Shown: positions 12,345 to 25,485 of the stretch, piece by piece
Position numbering within the stretch: position 1 is the stretch's first letter
How the letters are laid out: every line of letters begins with the position of its first letter
Source: Pyrenula massariospora
Taxonomy: Eukaryota; Ascomycota; Eurotiomycetes; Pyrenulales; Pyrenulaceae
Direction: 5' to 3'
Length of the DNA: 64,000 bases
Assembly: GCA_021030905.1 (NCBI GenBank)
Contig: JAGFMI010000023.1
Location: 248,001-312,000, forward strand
Made by a program: the position numbers and the translations under genes
Notes under the pieces: generated by a model
What the model saw: the letters and a program-made list of their open reading frames with translations, nothing else
Databases searched by the model: none
What the model was told of the DNA's origin: nothing

Positions 12345-13796
12345 TCAGCGTCTCGCGTCGTCCCGTCGACTACCACGATTCAGCAAATTAAGCATGTCAT
12401 TGTCAGTCTGCGCTCGGGTGTTGCCAGATTCTGCACCCGGTGGACCACCAAGCATGTCTCGAACACTCATCCCGCTGCGTCCACCCGCAGTGGACTGGCC
12501 TGGAGGAGGCGTGCGCCCGTCAGATCGCAAGGGCATCGCATTGCGGTAGTTGCCTGGTGCGCCTGCAGTGGAAGACGTAGAGCCATGTGGAGAGTTGGAA
12601 GTTCGCGGCGGTTCATTGTAGGAGTAGACAGATTGAGGGGAACCACGGTGCGGCTGCTGAGGATGACTATAATAAGTGGACGCAGGCGGCGGAGGCTGAC
12701 TCGCATAAACTGGAGGGCCAGCGGGTGAAACGGGCGCTATATTCGTTGGGTCGCCGTAATCGTAACCACCAGATGTCGTCTGACCAGATTCACGTCGTTC
12801 TGGAGCTCTCTGACGCTAAGCAATTGCATGTTAGACAAACCCATGTTTTGAGGGAGAGCATGTAAAATCAGGCAAAATACAATATGTGGGGATTTTACCT
12901 CAGAGGGGTCTAGATTTCGAGGCGGTCCGCCACGCCCGTCGTTTTGTCCCCCCGAAGGATACCCCTGCGGCGGGTACGGATAACCTTGAGAATTCCGGTG
13001 CTCTTGCTGGGCATAATCTGGAGGCAGGGGTTGCCCGTGTGCTCCATACAACTGTGGCGGTTGGTTTGGAGTTCCAGGAGATTGCTGTGATTGACCATTT
13101 GCGATGTGCGGATAAGCGACGTGGGCCGGGACGAAAGTTTGAGCTTGGGATGACACAGGGGTGAAAACGCATTCCTGATTGAACCTCACGCAATTTGTGC
13201 ATTTGGTGTTTGGAGGCTCGAAACCCGAACATCGAATCTAGAAACCAATATCAGATACAAAATCATGATCGCCTATGGGTAGTCGAACCTTGCGCTTTCG
13301 GCAGTATCTACAAGCAATGGCAGTTCGTTGCCTTGGAGCAGATTGAGGCTGAGGAGCCGGAGGCTGATAGTTTTGATAGTATGACGGATGCATCGGCTGT
13401 GGAGGGGGCAGCCGATATCCGTCCTGCCCAGGCATTGGCGAGTAGTTTTCGCCAGGGTGTTGCTGTTAGCGCAAAGGTTAGAGACTTGTTTCATACATCC
13501 TCTAGACCTTGAAATTGACTCACAGGATGATAGACAGGACCGGATGGGGGAGGGAAAGCTCCCTGACTCCATTGAGCTGGCGATGGATATGGAGGATATT
13601 GACCCGGATGGTCTGTGGGATGTGCGTAGCGCGCAGCGTCCGGATGTGGAGGATATGAAGGATACTGTCCGCCCGGCCTATTCGGATCCGGAGGATACTG
13701 CCCGCCCTGCCTGTTCGCGTCCTGAGACATTTGATATGAATGACCGTTTTTTCCTTGCTCTTGCGTCTCCGAATACTGCACTCGACGAATTGTCAT
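12345..13796 (-). CDS. Zn2Cys6 (Gal4-type) transcription factor, short form
   Basis: Exons: 13796-13524, 13462-13289, 13237-12899, 12815-12345 (418 aa; every exon a whole number of codons). The second intron splits the zinc cluster: joining gives CRYCRKRKIRC, then CTNCVRFNQEC, a complete C-x2-C-x6-C-x9-C-x2-C-x6-C binuclear cluster at about residues 137-167. It follows a ~90-residue Gln/Pro/Tyr-rich head. The middle is Pro/Gln/Tyr-rich. The C-terminus holds a short conserved helix, GMSVRDMLG, and TDNDMLNLLNR. The usual fungal middle homology domain (fungal_trans) is absent, so this is a compact DNA-binding regulator. It stands alone in a gene-poor stretch and its targets cannot be inferred. 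Confidence 0.9.
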
Positions 13797-16700
13797 GCTC
13801 TCCTCTCGCGAGGTTGCTGGTCAAGGTCGACCTTTGAATGAGATGTGGGAAGAGAACCAACTGCAAGCTCGTGTTCGGTAGAAGGACCGCAGTCAGACGG
13901 TGAAGCGTTTGGAAGTCGAGATTACTGTCTAGATCGATTGGGAGGAAAGTGCGCCGTAGTGAAGGAGTGAATTGTTCCAGCACAAACAAATGAACGAGGT
14001 AGCAGCCGCTGGAAAAGCACAACGAGGAAGAGGTGATGTGAGCCGGGGGGGTGGGAAAGGGACGGCGGTGAAAGGCGAAGGTGACGGAGATATGGTAGTG
14101 GGATGGTAGTGCGGTGACGGATGGTGAGGTTTTGGAGTGATGAGATGAGGGATGATGGCGGAGAGCAGGCGAGCTGGCCGGGGGGTGAGCGGTCGGTGGA
14201 TGGGGAAGAGCAGGGGGGGTCGGCGTGGTCAGCAAAAAAAGGATGGGAGTATGATGTTGCTGGCGTCGGGTAGCGTGGTTTTTTTAGGCGGTGGTATTGG
14301 CGTACGGACGGTATTGTCGGTGGGACGGCACGCGCCTATCGCTACCGTCTCTTCGGTGCCACTGCCACACCTGCTTTTTGGGTCGCTTTGGGGGCAGGAA
14401 AATGGTGAGTCTGCTGACCCGACAAACGATCCCGGATCCCAGGAAATGGCGCAAAATCGCCCGTCCAATGCCTTGCCGTCTCACGATTCCTGCCGCGTCG
14501 GCTCCTCCAGCTGCTGGGTCGACTCACAACGCCCCCCCGAGGCTGTGGCCGTACTGGCGGGTGGCTATTCACGGAGGGAGGGGTGGGCTTGCCAGAAGGA
14601 AAAAAAAAGTAGCTGGAGAGAGGCAAACTCTGATCTCACTCGCTGACTTGTAGGGCCCGTTTGCCTTGAGCACCTGGTCTGGCCGAAGTTTGCTGCTTGC
14701 CGCTCCGTTCCTAGACCGTGTGTTGGAGTCTGGTGAATCTCGGGGTCGAGGCGCTGATTGGTCTTGTCAAACAACCATCGGCATAGGCTACCCAGCGCGA
14801 AAAATTCTGAGCTTCTTACCTCAAGGGCAATCAGCAATCAAAGTGGTATGCCGAGTGTGACTGGAGTCGTAGCGTCCGTTGGAGGAGGGACATAGTCAAC
14901 GGATGGTCCTCCTACCCGTTGGGCACCACTGGGCTTATTATAAGACATGAGAGGGCGCGTCGAGGGGGATCTACTAATATGATCTATAACTTAATGCAAT
15001 GGCCCGCAATCCCATGCCGCCAGTGCGGAAAGGTTAACAGGGCGGTCGCGATTACTACTGAGGCTGCAGGAAACAGGTCAGGGTCTGGGTCAGGACCAGG
15101 TGACTGTGGTGCTGATTGCTGCCCTCACCACCCTGCAGCAAACCTCGCCGTTACCGCGCCATTACCGTCAGACCCCATGCTCAAATGACAGCATCGTTCG
15201 ATCGTAAGGTGAGACACGTCCCAATGAGCAGGAAGTCAGCCCGGGATGTGCGAGCGGTCGACGCGGGATCCACGGCTCGATTGACGAGTCACTTGGATTT
15301 CCGATCTTTCTCTCGCGGTGCCGCCTCCGTTTGTACCCTTCAAGTGGGTACAAGAGCGAGGTAAGAAAATGCGTATGGTGGGATGTACCCCTGCTGCACC
15401 TTCAGCTCAATCTGCCTGCTTCCATCCATTACGAGCTCTTTGGCGCCGCAGAGATCCGGTTAGCTGGATGTCCGTCGATGCAAACGTGTGCACCAGCTCT
15501 GAGCAATACATTCCCTTCCACCTCGCAAGCTTGGAGCCCATGGTTTTTAACGCGACGGAAGACAAAGCGCAGAGAGTAGTTACCAATTGGTCGGGAAGCC
15601 CTCATCACACGGAGAACGTGCGAGTGATCCTATCATTACCCGAGTTCCGGGCTGGTGCAAGCCCTTTTTCTCGCATTGTGAGCTAGGCGCTTGCCCCAAG
15701 AGTTGCAAAAACGAGTTTTCACAAATAGTCGTTGCGGTGGGCCGAGGGTTCCGTCAGGCCGTCACTTCAGCCGCCCTGCTCAACCACGCTGCCACATGGA
15801 GATGGCGTCAAGCCCGGCTCCACTGCGAGACCCAGCCGGCCATCAAGGGCTGGAGCGTGCAACAAGAGACATCAAAGGCGACGTCAATGGTCGTTAAAAA
15901 GGCGCTCATCGGCACTGGCATGGCGCTTGACTTGATTACCTCGTTTCTTGCGTGAGGGCCTGAGCAGCTAACAGTACCGGTCATGAAGGCTGCGCGAGCG
16001 TCAAGCCGTCAACGACATCCTAGACTTTAGCAGAGCAACTCACGCGCCATTCCGCCAAGATCAAGGCCTCCGAGCATTGGCATCTAAATTAGTTGAACTC
16101 GTACTACGCACGTCTGTGCGAGGCAGCGGTGTAGGGTTTTGACCATGGCAGGAAACCATGACGGGGGCCAAACTCCTTAGTTCGGACTGCTGTTCCGTGG
16201 CGGTTCGTCAAGAATTCCGCTGTTTTGGACAGTCCGCCGTTCGGCCTGCCGCCACGGACCGCTGCCGTCGTAAACTCTAGTTTTGGCGCGATGGGATTTA
16301 AGCCCTGCTCACGCGGGAACGGTGGTCGATGGGATTGGAATGCCTACCACCCTCGATCGATACCTGATACTTAACCTTACGTACCTTACTTAACTACCTT
16401 CCCAAATATCTGCCCTCCACGACAGTGGGAGTGACAAGCCGCATTGGCAGGAGCAGTACTGGGGGCCAACAAATTGCGGCGGCTTCCCATCAATCGACGG
16501 GTCCGTGCGCATCTATGCCTTTCGACCGGTACAAGGGGGTTACAAATCAAGCGGAGTATATCTTCGCGAGCCGCAAAGTGAGGCAACTGCGTATACCGCG
16601 CACGTGCAAATGTATCTCCGAACAAGGCACCCTGCCAATGCTTGACCGTTCCAAAGGTCGGAGGATGCCCTCCTGGGCCTAGGGTGGAGGATATTAACGG

Positions 16701-19217
16701 CTACAGAGCTGCCGTAACCAAGATCGCGACTCGACACTCGCTGATCTCAGCTCAGCACGAGCGTCGCCGGAGCGTCATCTGATCACTTGGTGGGTGGGAG
16801 AATGGCCTTGATGGCCGTGAAGAACGTAGGACACAGAAAAGGAAAACCAAGCCGTTTCGTCATGCACGTTTCTCGAGTATCATCTCAGGATTGAGCTGAT
16901 TGCCTAGATTCGCGAGGGATCTCTCGCACGGGAAGAAACTGCACCACATTCGGCGAAAGGATCTCAACGTCACTCACATGCTGTCGAGACACAAGCCGAA
17001 GCACGTCCAGACAATGGTGGCATCCCTTGCCATTTGACCGTCGGATCCTCAAATGCAGGTAGAAGCCCGTATCTGGGTTCGGAAAAGCGACGAGCCTGGA
17101 GTACTAGCGAGGAAGGCAGGAGTGGGGGGTCAAGCTGAGAAGCGACACATGGCGCACTGACAGCGTTATCCAATGTGCGGGTTGGCGCAGGATTTCCGAG
17201 TCACAAGATCCCTCAATGCTGACATGCTAACGGTTCATGTCCCGGTAAGGCGACGCTCTTGGGGAGAGGCGGCGTCGTGTGCCAGGGCGGCGGGTGGCCT
17301 ATTATTCCTATTGGAGGGGTTGTATCACCATGAATCATGGTGGGAAGCGAATGCAAGCGAAGAGCGTGCGATTAGTGACTCTGCAAGCCCGACTACTGCT
17401 CCTAGTGCAACACCTTATTGCGGCGTCGAAACTTGGGCCGGGTGCTGCTTCACAATCTGAGATCGCTTGCATTTATTCCAGAATCGTCGGCGTAATTGCA
17501 TGATTAATCGAAGTTGCTCACTGGGCGAGCAGGGTTGCTGCAGCTGTTCGCCGTAGGGCTGTCCAGGATTCATTGCGCCGCATGTTTACGATACGTGGTC
17601 TGCCGGTAGATGTTTCGGGAGAATTAGGCACGAGCTGAAACATGAGGCATTTGAATGGGTGAACACGAGCGTCGAGGCTGCACAAGGTGGTGTCCGTTTG
17701 CGACAACAACCCCCGTCTGGCATCGATCAACCGCAGTCATGGTTGCGGCCGCGGGCCGTCCCTCCTCGCCAGAGCCCGTCGGGATCCCCACTTTCCAAAG
17801 CCCCTACTCAGCAACAACCAGTCACAATGGCTCGGGGCGCTGACGATGGTGTAGGACAGACGCTTCTCTTGTCACCGGAAGGATGACACCGTGCGAATCG
17901 ATAGACCGGGTGGCGACCGCATGGCCAAGACGACAGATTGGGAAGCAGAAGCAAGGAGAGTCGAATGGAAATTGTTGGTCACCCCCCCGACTGCCCCAAA
18001 CGGGGGAAAGAGAACGGAAATTCGCCACTTCCGGGTCTTGAGGAGGTCGTGAGGCAGCAGGACATGGCGTTGGGAAGCGAGGTACGAGATAAATGATGAT
18101 TGTTAATGCTGCGTCTTACAAACGCGAGTATGCAAAGCGTTGTGACAGCCGCGGTGCTGGCCGTGCCTGGAGAAGGAGGCGTGCGTTAAGCGTGGTTGCG
18201 CTGGTATTGTGCTGGTATTTCAAATGACGGGCGTCAGGTATGCGGAGTACGGGTATCGTGGAGTACATGAAGATGACGACGGACCGCAGCCTGCAGCCGG
18301 GCTTATGCACGAATGACCAGGCCCGCTCCATGGCACAACGTGGCCCCCATGGGTCTTGGGCAGCCAGCGCCAGTGGCCATTGGCAGCACGCGCCATCACC
18401 TGACTGGGTAGTGCTGCGAGAGATGGCTTGGCGTGCGCTGGGTTGCATTTTCCCGAGCACTCCCGACAGACGGCCTCTTGGCGGCCTCCAGGCGCTGCCA
18501 TTGGGCGTGGCCTGGGCAGCCCTGTGTATGGGCCATAGACGCGGTGCGCGCCAAACCTAGACGCTTTGTGTAACATGGTGCCCAGCTTGGCCGTCCGCCT
18601 ATAGTGTCGTCGCTACGGAGCGACCGTCGTAATCAAGCTCGTCCCTAAGGCCAAGTGCGCAAACGATCAGGAGCGCCGAGATTTAAAGTTCGACCAGACC
18701 ACGATGCCGGCGCGCAACAAAGCCCATCCCCGCTTCTGCCATACTATTCGGCGAACCATGCTTTGCACTCGCAGTCTAGAACGATGGAACCTACCGGGGG
18801 TAGCTCGATCCAGATCCACACCACACCGTCATGCAGCTGACATCGAGTCGATTTCCTTCGTTCCGCGACGGACTTCATGGGTTCTGGTGGGGCCGTCTGG
18901 CTGTGACAGAACGCCAGTAGTGGGAACCGTGTTCGAAGAGACAATCCGATCGAGTCACACCCCATCGCAGAGCATGCAACCTCACCAAAGGGGCAAGCAA
19001 GCGACACGCTGTCAAACATGGACATGATTGGGCTCAAATCAGAGAAAACAAGTCCTTCCGTTGCACAAATTTTATCGTATCTATCTCGTGCAGAGCCGTC
19101 AAAAGTAGCGTCATTTCAGTGAAAAGCACAGGAGATAACTCGGAATCGCCCAAATGGTGAGTGCCTCCTTTGTTGTGCGGGAGAGATAGTCCGAAGCGAT
19201 TACCCGTGGAGTACGTC
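13797..19217. other. Gene-poor stretch, 5.4 kb
   Basis: No credible gene was seen on either strand. Open frames are short, lack domain-like sequence and do not chain through splice sites. The region near 14,150-14,350 is G-rich and probably belongs to the promoter or 5' UTR of the zinc-cluster gene. Confidence 0.5.
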
Positions 19218-22200
19218 TCAATCTGAATCATCACTACTTGCTTCCTCAGGGTCTTCATCGGGCATGACAATTGCGTTCAGGTAGGTGACCTAGTTAGCAA
19301 ACGCGTGGTCAGCAATCATCGTAAATGGCGAGGCGGTGAAGGAAGCACTTCGCTCGCAGGCCATGCGGAGTCATTTATTGCAGATGACTTCTGCGCATGC
19401 TGGTCGCTGGATCGGCAAAGACGAAATCAGAGCGGTCGTAGCAAGTTGATCTGTCATTTCTCGAAGATGAAGAGGGAAAGGGATTGTCAGGCCACTTACA
19501 AAGGGGAACAAAGCTTCTACGAGGCCGGCGATGCGCTGAAGCGAGTTGGAGCCTAGAACCTCCTTATCTGCGAGCTTCTTGCCCATTGTGTAGTTGCGCA
19601 GCCGCAGTATGTCGATGTTGGGATGATCTAACTCGTAACCCTGAAGAGAGATATGTGGTTAGCAATAAATCTCAAGTGACACAGCAGAGCGTGCTTCTGC
19701 AGGAGTATTTGTGAAATGGCGGCAAGGGGAAAGGGTCCTGGGGTCGCTATAGACGGGAGTCTGAGCCGTTCCCGCTGGACCAAACAGAGTTCGGCGTTGC
19801 CCTCATCTCAATTTTTGACGTCTTGACTGCATCTCTTCTCGTTGCAGACAGCTGTCGTGGCCGTCAACTTGTTACACATCCAGCTTTCATTGATTAGCTT
19901 TCGGATTGGTCTGATCGTGAGCCCCTGAGTGATGAACCGGGTTACGTCCACCCGCGACGGCCACGCGACCGACTGACTCCTTGCATGAGAGCAAACAATT
20001 GCTGCCCATGCGATCACGCGTTTTCTTCTACAAGCCGGGCTTCACAGTCATCGATGATGCCTATTGAAATTTCCGCATGAATATTCGCGCCCAGGTAACG
20101 CAAAACTCCTCGGTAGCATGCACCCTACCACGGTCGCACGCTGACGAGATGCGGTCAAATCTACGAAAAGCACGCGCACCAATGACTACCGTTGATCATC
20201 ATACCTTGCGATCTTTCGAGAAGTACCTTGTGTTTGAATTGTGGTAGGGCTGATTGCTTGCAGGAGACAGCAACTCACCTTAGGTTTGGTCTTCAATGCA
20301 TTTTCTGTGTTCTGCCCAACGAAAGCTTTGACAGCTTTACCCTCATCGGTCGAAATACCTCCCAATATCTCCTTTCGTAGCCTTGAATCGGTTAGAATCT
20401 CCTTGATTCGGTTCGGGTGGCGGTCGACGGCTCTTCGCAACAAAGCCAGCGGGCCCGCTTCAGGCATCCACAAGCCAGCGCCTACAACAGAGTCAGAAAA
20501 AAGATCTTCACCATAACCAGCATCGCCCTCTCTAGACATGATGAAAGTCATGAAACAGGATAGCCATGCTGTGAAGAGATTTTGATATGCTTGCTCCAAC
20601 AAAGTTTCTCCCAGCCATCTCCTCCAGTTGCAAGAGGAGCAAAACAGAGAGAAAACCTGCCAAAGTATCCAAGGAAAAGAAAGGAAACAATGTGGTACAT
20701 TCATCCCTTTGATGTGAATGACGGGTCATTGACCCACAATCAACTATTGAAATTACTACGAGTGAAGATCACACGCTGAACAGCGCCTTAGTCAACCACT
20801 ATTGGGAGCAGGGGTTGTCAGCGCACCGTCGTCTGGTCTACCTTGTCACCAAGACCAAGCGTTACCTAAGCAACAATATGTTCCAATGAAGATTGATGAG
20901 AACCGGCAAGTCCACAGCGGCGGGGTGTGTCATAAAAAGAAGTTGGTTGGAAGTCTACATACCAACAAAGCTGCCACCTCCAGGTTTGATTTGGACGTAA
21001 TAGCCGGCGTAAGGCCCTTTGCGCCCAGTCCGTGACCTAGACCGAGTTATTATCACGATCTCTTGAAAGTCCTTTCAGCACTCACCAAGCGGCGGAGAAG
21101 TAAGGCTGGTTCCAGCGTGTAAGCAGCGATACTACCAAAATGAAAGGGAAAGAGACGGAAGTTCGCGATGAAAAATAAGAAAGAGTTGGATCAAGAGGCT
21201 TCAGCCAAGAGGTTGAGTCGCCAATGCTTCAAGCCTCTGGAAGGGAATAGCGTCGTGCCTGCACAGGCGAAGCTACCTGCAAACGGCCGGGTGGGCCCAA
21301 GGCTAATCACAACTGAACTTCAAACACAAGCTATGGAAGGGTAGGATAACTGCGCACCGCTCAATCCTCTGGATAAGATTGTCGGCGAGTGTTGCTCACG
21401 CTTCCGAGCCTTCACAGGGCAAAGACGTAGTTCCCGGCGGGATTCCAGGACGCCATTGCAATCGATGTGACATTGGAACATACCTTATAGGGTGTTGGAT
21501 CTGGTCTGCGGAATGTCAGCTAGTATCACCTAAATGCCGTCAGATTCTTACGTGAAGCGAACATCTCGATATATTCGGAACGTCTGAAAAGAGAGTGATG
21601 TCAGTCTACCACGTTTAGGTAGGTACAGCTTGAATTGTCCACGGTGCATGGCCAAAGACACTAGAGAAACATACAAGATCTTTCGGAGGCAACTCAGGTA
21701 TCGTCTCATCCTTTTCGATGATTTTCTCCGTCAGTGCTTCGACAAATGTATCCCAATCATTCTTTGAGGCTCTGTAGTCAGCGTCGTGCACTAGATATTA
21801 TTTTTTAAGTCAGCTTTCAATTATACTCCATAGGAAATTGAATGTTCATGCTCTGGCTTTGATCTCCATATTGGTCTTTTCTTCTCATGTGGTCCATTCC
21901 ACCCCTTGCTTCCAAGCCTAAAAGCCCGACTGAAGCCAATTCTTGGAGCTCTCTGTTCCGACCTCAATATCGCCAATCTTCTCCTTTCACTTAGCCCTTG
22001 TGATGTTCTATCCCTTGCATCGTAGCTTATTGAAACTTACACCAAATTGTTGCAATGGTTGAAGAGGACGAAATCAATCGAGAAGAAAAGATAATCCGGA
22101 TCATACAACGAGTGTCCAGAAAAGATTGTGGCTCCAGTTACATCTATGATAACCATTCATTTCCAATTTTCCAGCCTAATACCCCGTCCTCTCAATAGCT

Positions 22201-22954
22201 CACTGAGCACATTTCTCGTTCTCCATCTCCACAATAGAAATGAAGGCATCATCTCAAGCACCAAGACAAAGAAACATGAACACTCACTCTTCATCCACTC
22301 CCTCTCGTTATTCTCCCTTAAATCCGCCAAGAACGCCATCGTATTCGGATGAATCCTCTCGGACACATACTTAGTCCCCCCCTCCGCCCTGGCTTTGGGC
22401 CGCTCGATGAAGACCTGCTTCCCCGGGCCCAGACCGGCTTTCACGCCCTGACGCCAGAGCTCGCCTCCCTTCTTCGTGCTCGCCGGAGTAGCACCTTTCC
22501 TGGTGGCAGGCTTGCGGCCACGGTTCTTAGGCTTGGCATCGGAAGCAGAAGAGTAGGCATCCTCGTCGTCTTCCTCGGAGGAAGGGGAGGAGGCGGAAGC
22601 GTCTTCGTCCTCGTAGCCAGAAGCCTCGGCATCGGCGCTCGTGACGGATTCGTCGTCCTCGAGGTCATTCTCGTCCGAGTCTGAGTCGGGGCCGTCGAAG
22701 TACTTTGATTTCTTTGGCGTAGAAGTTTCGCGAGCTCGGACAGCGCCAAAGGTGCTAGTCGTGGCTGTAGGCGTTGCAGCGCTTGCAGGGGAGGAATTTC
22801 CCAGGGCGGAGCGGAGGCGTTTGGACTGACGGCCGCTACCAGTCCCGGCGGTTGGGGTGGCAGTGGATTGGTTGGAGAGATGCCGTTTGTGGGTCGATGC
22901 TGGAGTAGTGGCTTTGCTCCCTCCCCGCCCAGATGGTTTACGACCTCGTGGCAT
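19218..22954 (-). CDS. DUF2461 (TIGR02453) protein with N-terminal AT-hooks
   Basis: Nine exons: 22954-22288, 21790-21675, 21583-21552, 21505-21484, 21105-21086, 21036-20963, 20481-20279, 19640-19500, 19289-19218 (448 aa). The DUF2461 domain (about 201-430) reads through all joins: IHPNTMAFLADL, the basic ASKNDWDTFVEAL, TFRIYRDVRF, PYKPYFSAAW, RTGRKGPYAGYYVQI, GAGLWMPEAGPLALLRRA and GYELDHPNIDILRLRNY. The first 200 residues are disordered, with two AT-hook cores (RGRKP at 3-7 and 145-149), a bipartite basic stretch and a strongly acidic run, which points to a nuclear, DNA-contacting protein. The biochemical role of DUF2461 is not known. Exons of 20, 22 and 32 bp and introns of 497, 378, 481 and 638 bp are unusual for this kind of genome. 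Confidence 0.9.
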
Positions 22955-23366
22955 TTCGTAGACTGTAAATGAGCTGGATCTCGAGTGCTAGAGAACTTTG
23001 TACTGGAGAAAATTCAGGGTATTATGGAGAGGAAGAGAGAAGAGTAGACTAGACCAACGAACGCAGATCAATTGAAATTTCAATATCAAGCAAGCAAAGA
23101 GAGCTACGACTACCAATTCACAATATCAAAAACGCTTCCAAGGGTTCTTGATGTCAAGGTAATCCCAGGCTCATCTCCTAAAAGGGCTTAATGGAGGTTT
23201 CGTCGGGTGAACCCCGGGTAGATCTCGACGCGTCGCGTTCTAGACGCATCTCTACGTCACCGCGTGTGTAAAACGCGCTTCGCATATCCATTAGGCTACT
23301 TTGTCTTTAATGAGATATTCAGCGTCGAATATCAGTGCGGGAGGCTAATTGGTGCCTTCCGACTCC
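22955..23366. promoter_or_regulatory. Divergent promoter region, DUF2461 gene / TYW3
   Basis: 412 bp between two divergent start codons. It may drive both genes; called from arrangement only. Confidence 0.45.
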
Positions 23367-24378
23367 ATGCCAACATCTTCGACACTCCCACAGTCCTTCT
23401 TAAGCCGCAAATCCCGCATTCTCTCCGAGCTTTCGGTCCCCGAAGATTCGTATACAGACGCTTCTCCCAAGGGCTCTGTCGATGAAGGTATCCGAGATTT
23501 GATTTCCTGGATCAATAGTCTCGAGGGCTACGTGACGACCAGCAGCTGTGCAGGAAGAATCAGCGTCTTCGCCGAAGGGAGGAAGGTTGCCGGGGAGAGC
23601 GAAAAGGCTCCAGCCGCTACTATAAGTGGGAAGGGCGGAGGAGGGAGGTGGCTGTTTGTCAGCCATGAGCCTGTGAACATCAAGGGTGATGTGCATGAAC
23701 TGCTTGGAGTCAAGCCTTTGGAAGAGACTATTACGAAGGCGTGGAAGGGAGATCCGGCTGGAGCGGTACGGTTTCTACGCTTTGCCTTCGAGCCGATGGT
23801 ATGACCTTTTCTCCTTTCCACCATTCCTTCCCGTATGTTTTGCTCGAGACTTACGTGCCATTCAGATCCTTCACGTCCTCTGCGCAAGTCTCTCCGACGC
23901 TCGCCCCCTCCTCTCCGCCGCCATCAACGCCGGCTTTCGCGAGTCTGGCGTGCAATCCCTCAAGTCACTGCAAGACCCCTCATCATGCCCGATGGTCGGC
24001 ATCCGCACCACAGGTGGTGTTGCGATGCAGAGTATCATTGGATTTGTGAGTGAGGATGGAGAGGCTGAGGCAACGGTTCCGGTAGAGCACTTGAGAATGC
24101 TGGTTAAAAGTGGTAACAGAAGATTTGAGGGGAATGTGGAGATGATGGAAAGGTTTTGGAGGATTTTTAAAGAGACGCTGGAGTCCGAGTCTGAGAAGGT
24201 CAAGGACCTTCTGTGGGAAGATTCTGAGGCTCGGAAAGCGAGGAAGAGAGAGGAGGGGCTGAAGCGGCAAGATGAAATTAGTAGAAAGGGGAATATCAAT
24301 GCAAACACTGATGATAAGATTCTCAACAAGGCAACAGGTGGTCTGACGATACTTGACCAGCTAGGGCCTAATGATTGA
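23367..24378 (+). CDS. tyw3: tRNA wybutosine-synthesizing protein 3 (TYW3)
   Basis: Exons: 23367-23798 and 23866-24378, 67-bp intron, 314 aa. The start is the ATG at 23367 (MPTSSTLP). Family hallmarks are in order: FLSRKSRIL, SPKGSVDEGIRDLISWIN, the signature SLEGYVTTSSCAGRISVF, RWLFVSHEP, RFAFEPM joined to ILHVLCASLSDA, then the second half AAINAGFRESG and GIRTTGGVAMQSIIGF. TYW3 is the SAM-dependent N4-methylase step in building wybutosine at position 37 of tRNA-Phe, next to the anticodon, and acts in the cytosol. The C-terminal ~80 residues are a charged extension. It converges with the methyltransferase gene; the coding regions end 148 bp apart. Confidence 0.93.
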
Positions 24379-24526
24379 CACGTTTATGATGAAAATTTTG
24401 GTAAGATGCAAATATTTCGATAAGAAATTTGAACCAGATGTCTCCTGGATGGGCCTCTGGATGCGGATAGGAGCAAAGTCCAAGCATACGTCTTTCAGCT
24501 AGTTCCTCTCAATTCAAAACAAACAA

Positions 24527-25485
24527 TCACATCTCTGGCTTCCTTCCCTTGACAACACAAATCCATTTCTCCACCTTCTCCTTCTCGTCCGCCTGGGTTT
24601 TCTTTTCGTGTCCCTCATGTGCCTCTAGATGTCCAGGTCCATGACCATGTCCATGATGCCCACCAAATTCCACCATCACACTCTCCTCCAGAACCCGCCA
24701 TCCAAATCCTTCCATCCCAGCTCCCCCAAGCAATTCACTCATCCCTTTCTCTGTGAAACCTCTATGAGCAATCGTGTGCGCCGCATCCTTCTCAATTTGG
24801 CCACCAGTCCCTTCCTTCCACAACACAAAGTCCACGACCACCAGTGTCCCACCAGGCTTCAGCCTCTCTACAAACCGTTCCGTGCAAAGTTTCAAGTCCG
24901 AAAAATGGTGCATAGCTGCGCTCACAGCGATCATATCAAACCCAAAGTAATCTGGGCCGTCAAGGGAATCGCTGGGTTTGGGCAGCGCGAAGAGATCGCC
25001 AACAGCCGCGCGGCAGGATGCTCCTGGAGTCGGTGCCTCTTGCTCCGAAGGAGCTGAAGAGTAGGTGGCATTATACCTTTCAACCATCTTCTCGCTCAAA
25101 TCAACGCCGAGGATGTCGCTCGCGTACGGCCGGAAGATAGACGTCATGAGCCCTGGTCCGCAGGCATAGTCCATAATACGGAACTGGCGCGCTGCGTCAG
25201 GGGCAGAGGGGTCGAGGAGGGGAACATCGAACCAGGAGAGGTTCGAGAGGAGGGATTTCGTGATTGTTCGAGTGATATTTTGGACCCACGCGGGTTCATT
25301 GTATGTGGCAGCTTTGTTGCTGTTTGGTGGTTAATGAAGGGTCCATGGTAGTGAGATAGACTCCTAGCTTACTCGAAGAACTGACGGTTTGCTTCTGTGA
25401 AGGCGGCAACATCGTTGCTAGGTGGATAATCAGGGGTAGCTTCAATATCGCCTTCGTCAGGGACTTGTTTGTGGTGGTGGCCCAT
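24527..25485 (-). CDS. Class I SAM-dependent methyltransferase with a His-rich tail
   Basis: Exons: 25485-25373 and 25319-24527, 53-bp intron, 301 aa. SAM-binding motif I is MDYACGPGLMTSIF, followed by the acidic loop ILGVDLSEKMV, the motif AVGDLFALP, the post-motif FDMIAVSAAMHHFSD and the strand LKPGGTLVVVDF. It resembles fungal generic methyltransferases (Methyltransf_11/25 type); the substrate cannot be told. The N-terminus begins MGHHH and the C-terminal region carries GGHHGHGHGPGHLEAHEGH, an added histidine-rich segment after the catalytic core that could bind metal. Otherwise length and motifs are normal. Confidence 0.88.

Noticed and set aside
15587-15955. 122-codon open frame on the + strand
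   Set aside because: No domain-like pattern, overlapping open frames in other phases, and it sits in a region with no exon chain.
16150-16270. CCGTGGCGG/CCGCCACGG inverted repeat as a possible hairpin RNA or terminator
   Set aside because: Short arms, no flanking gene, and no other support for an RNA gene.
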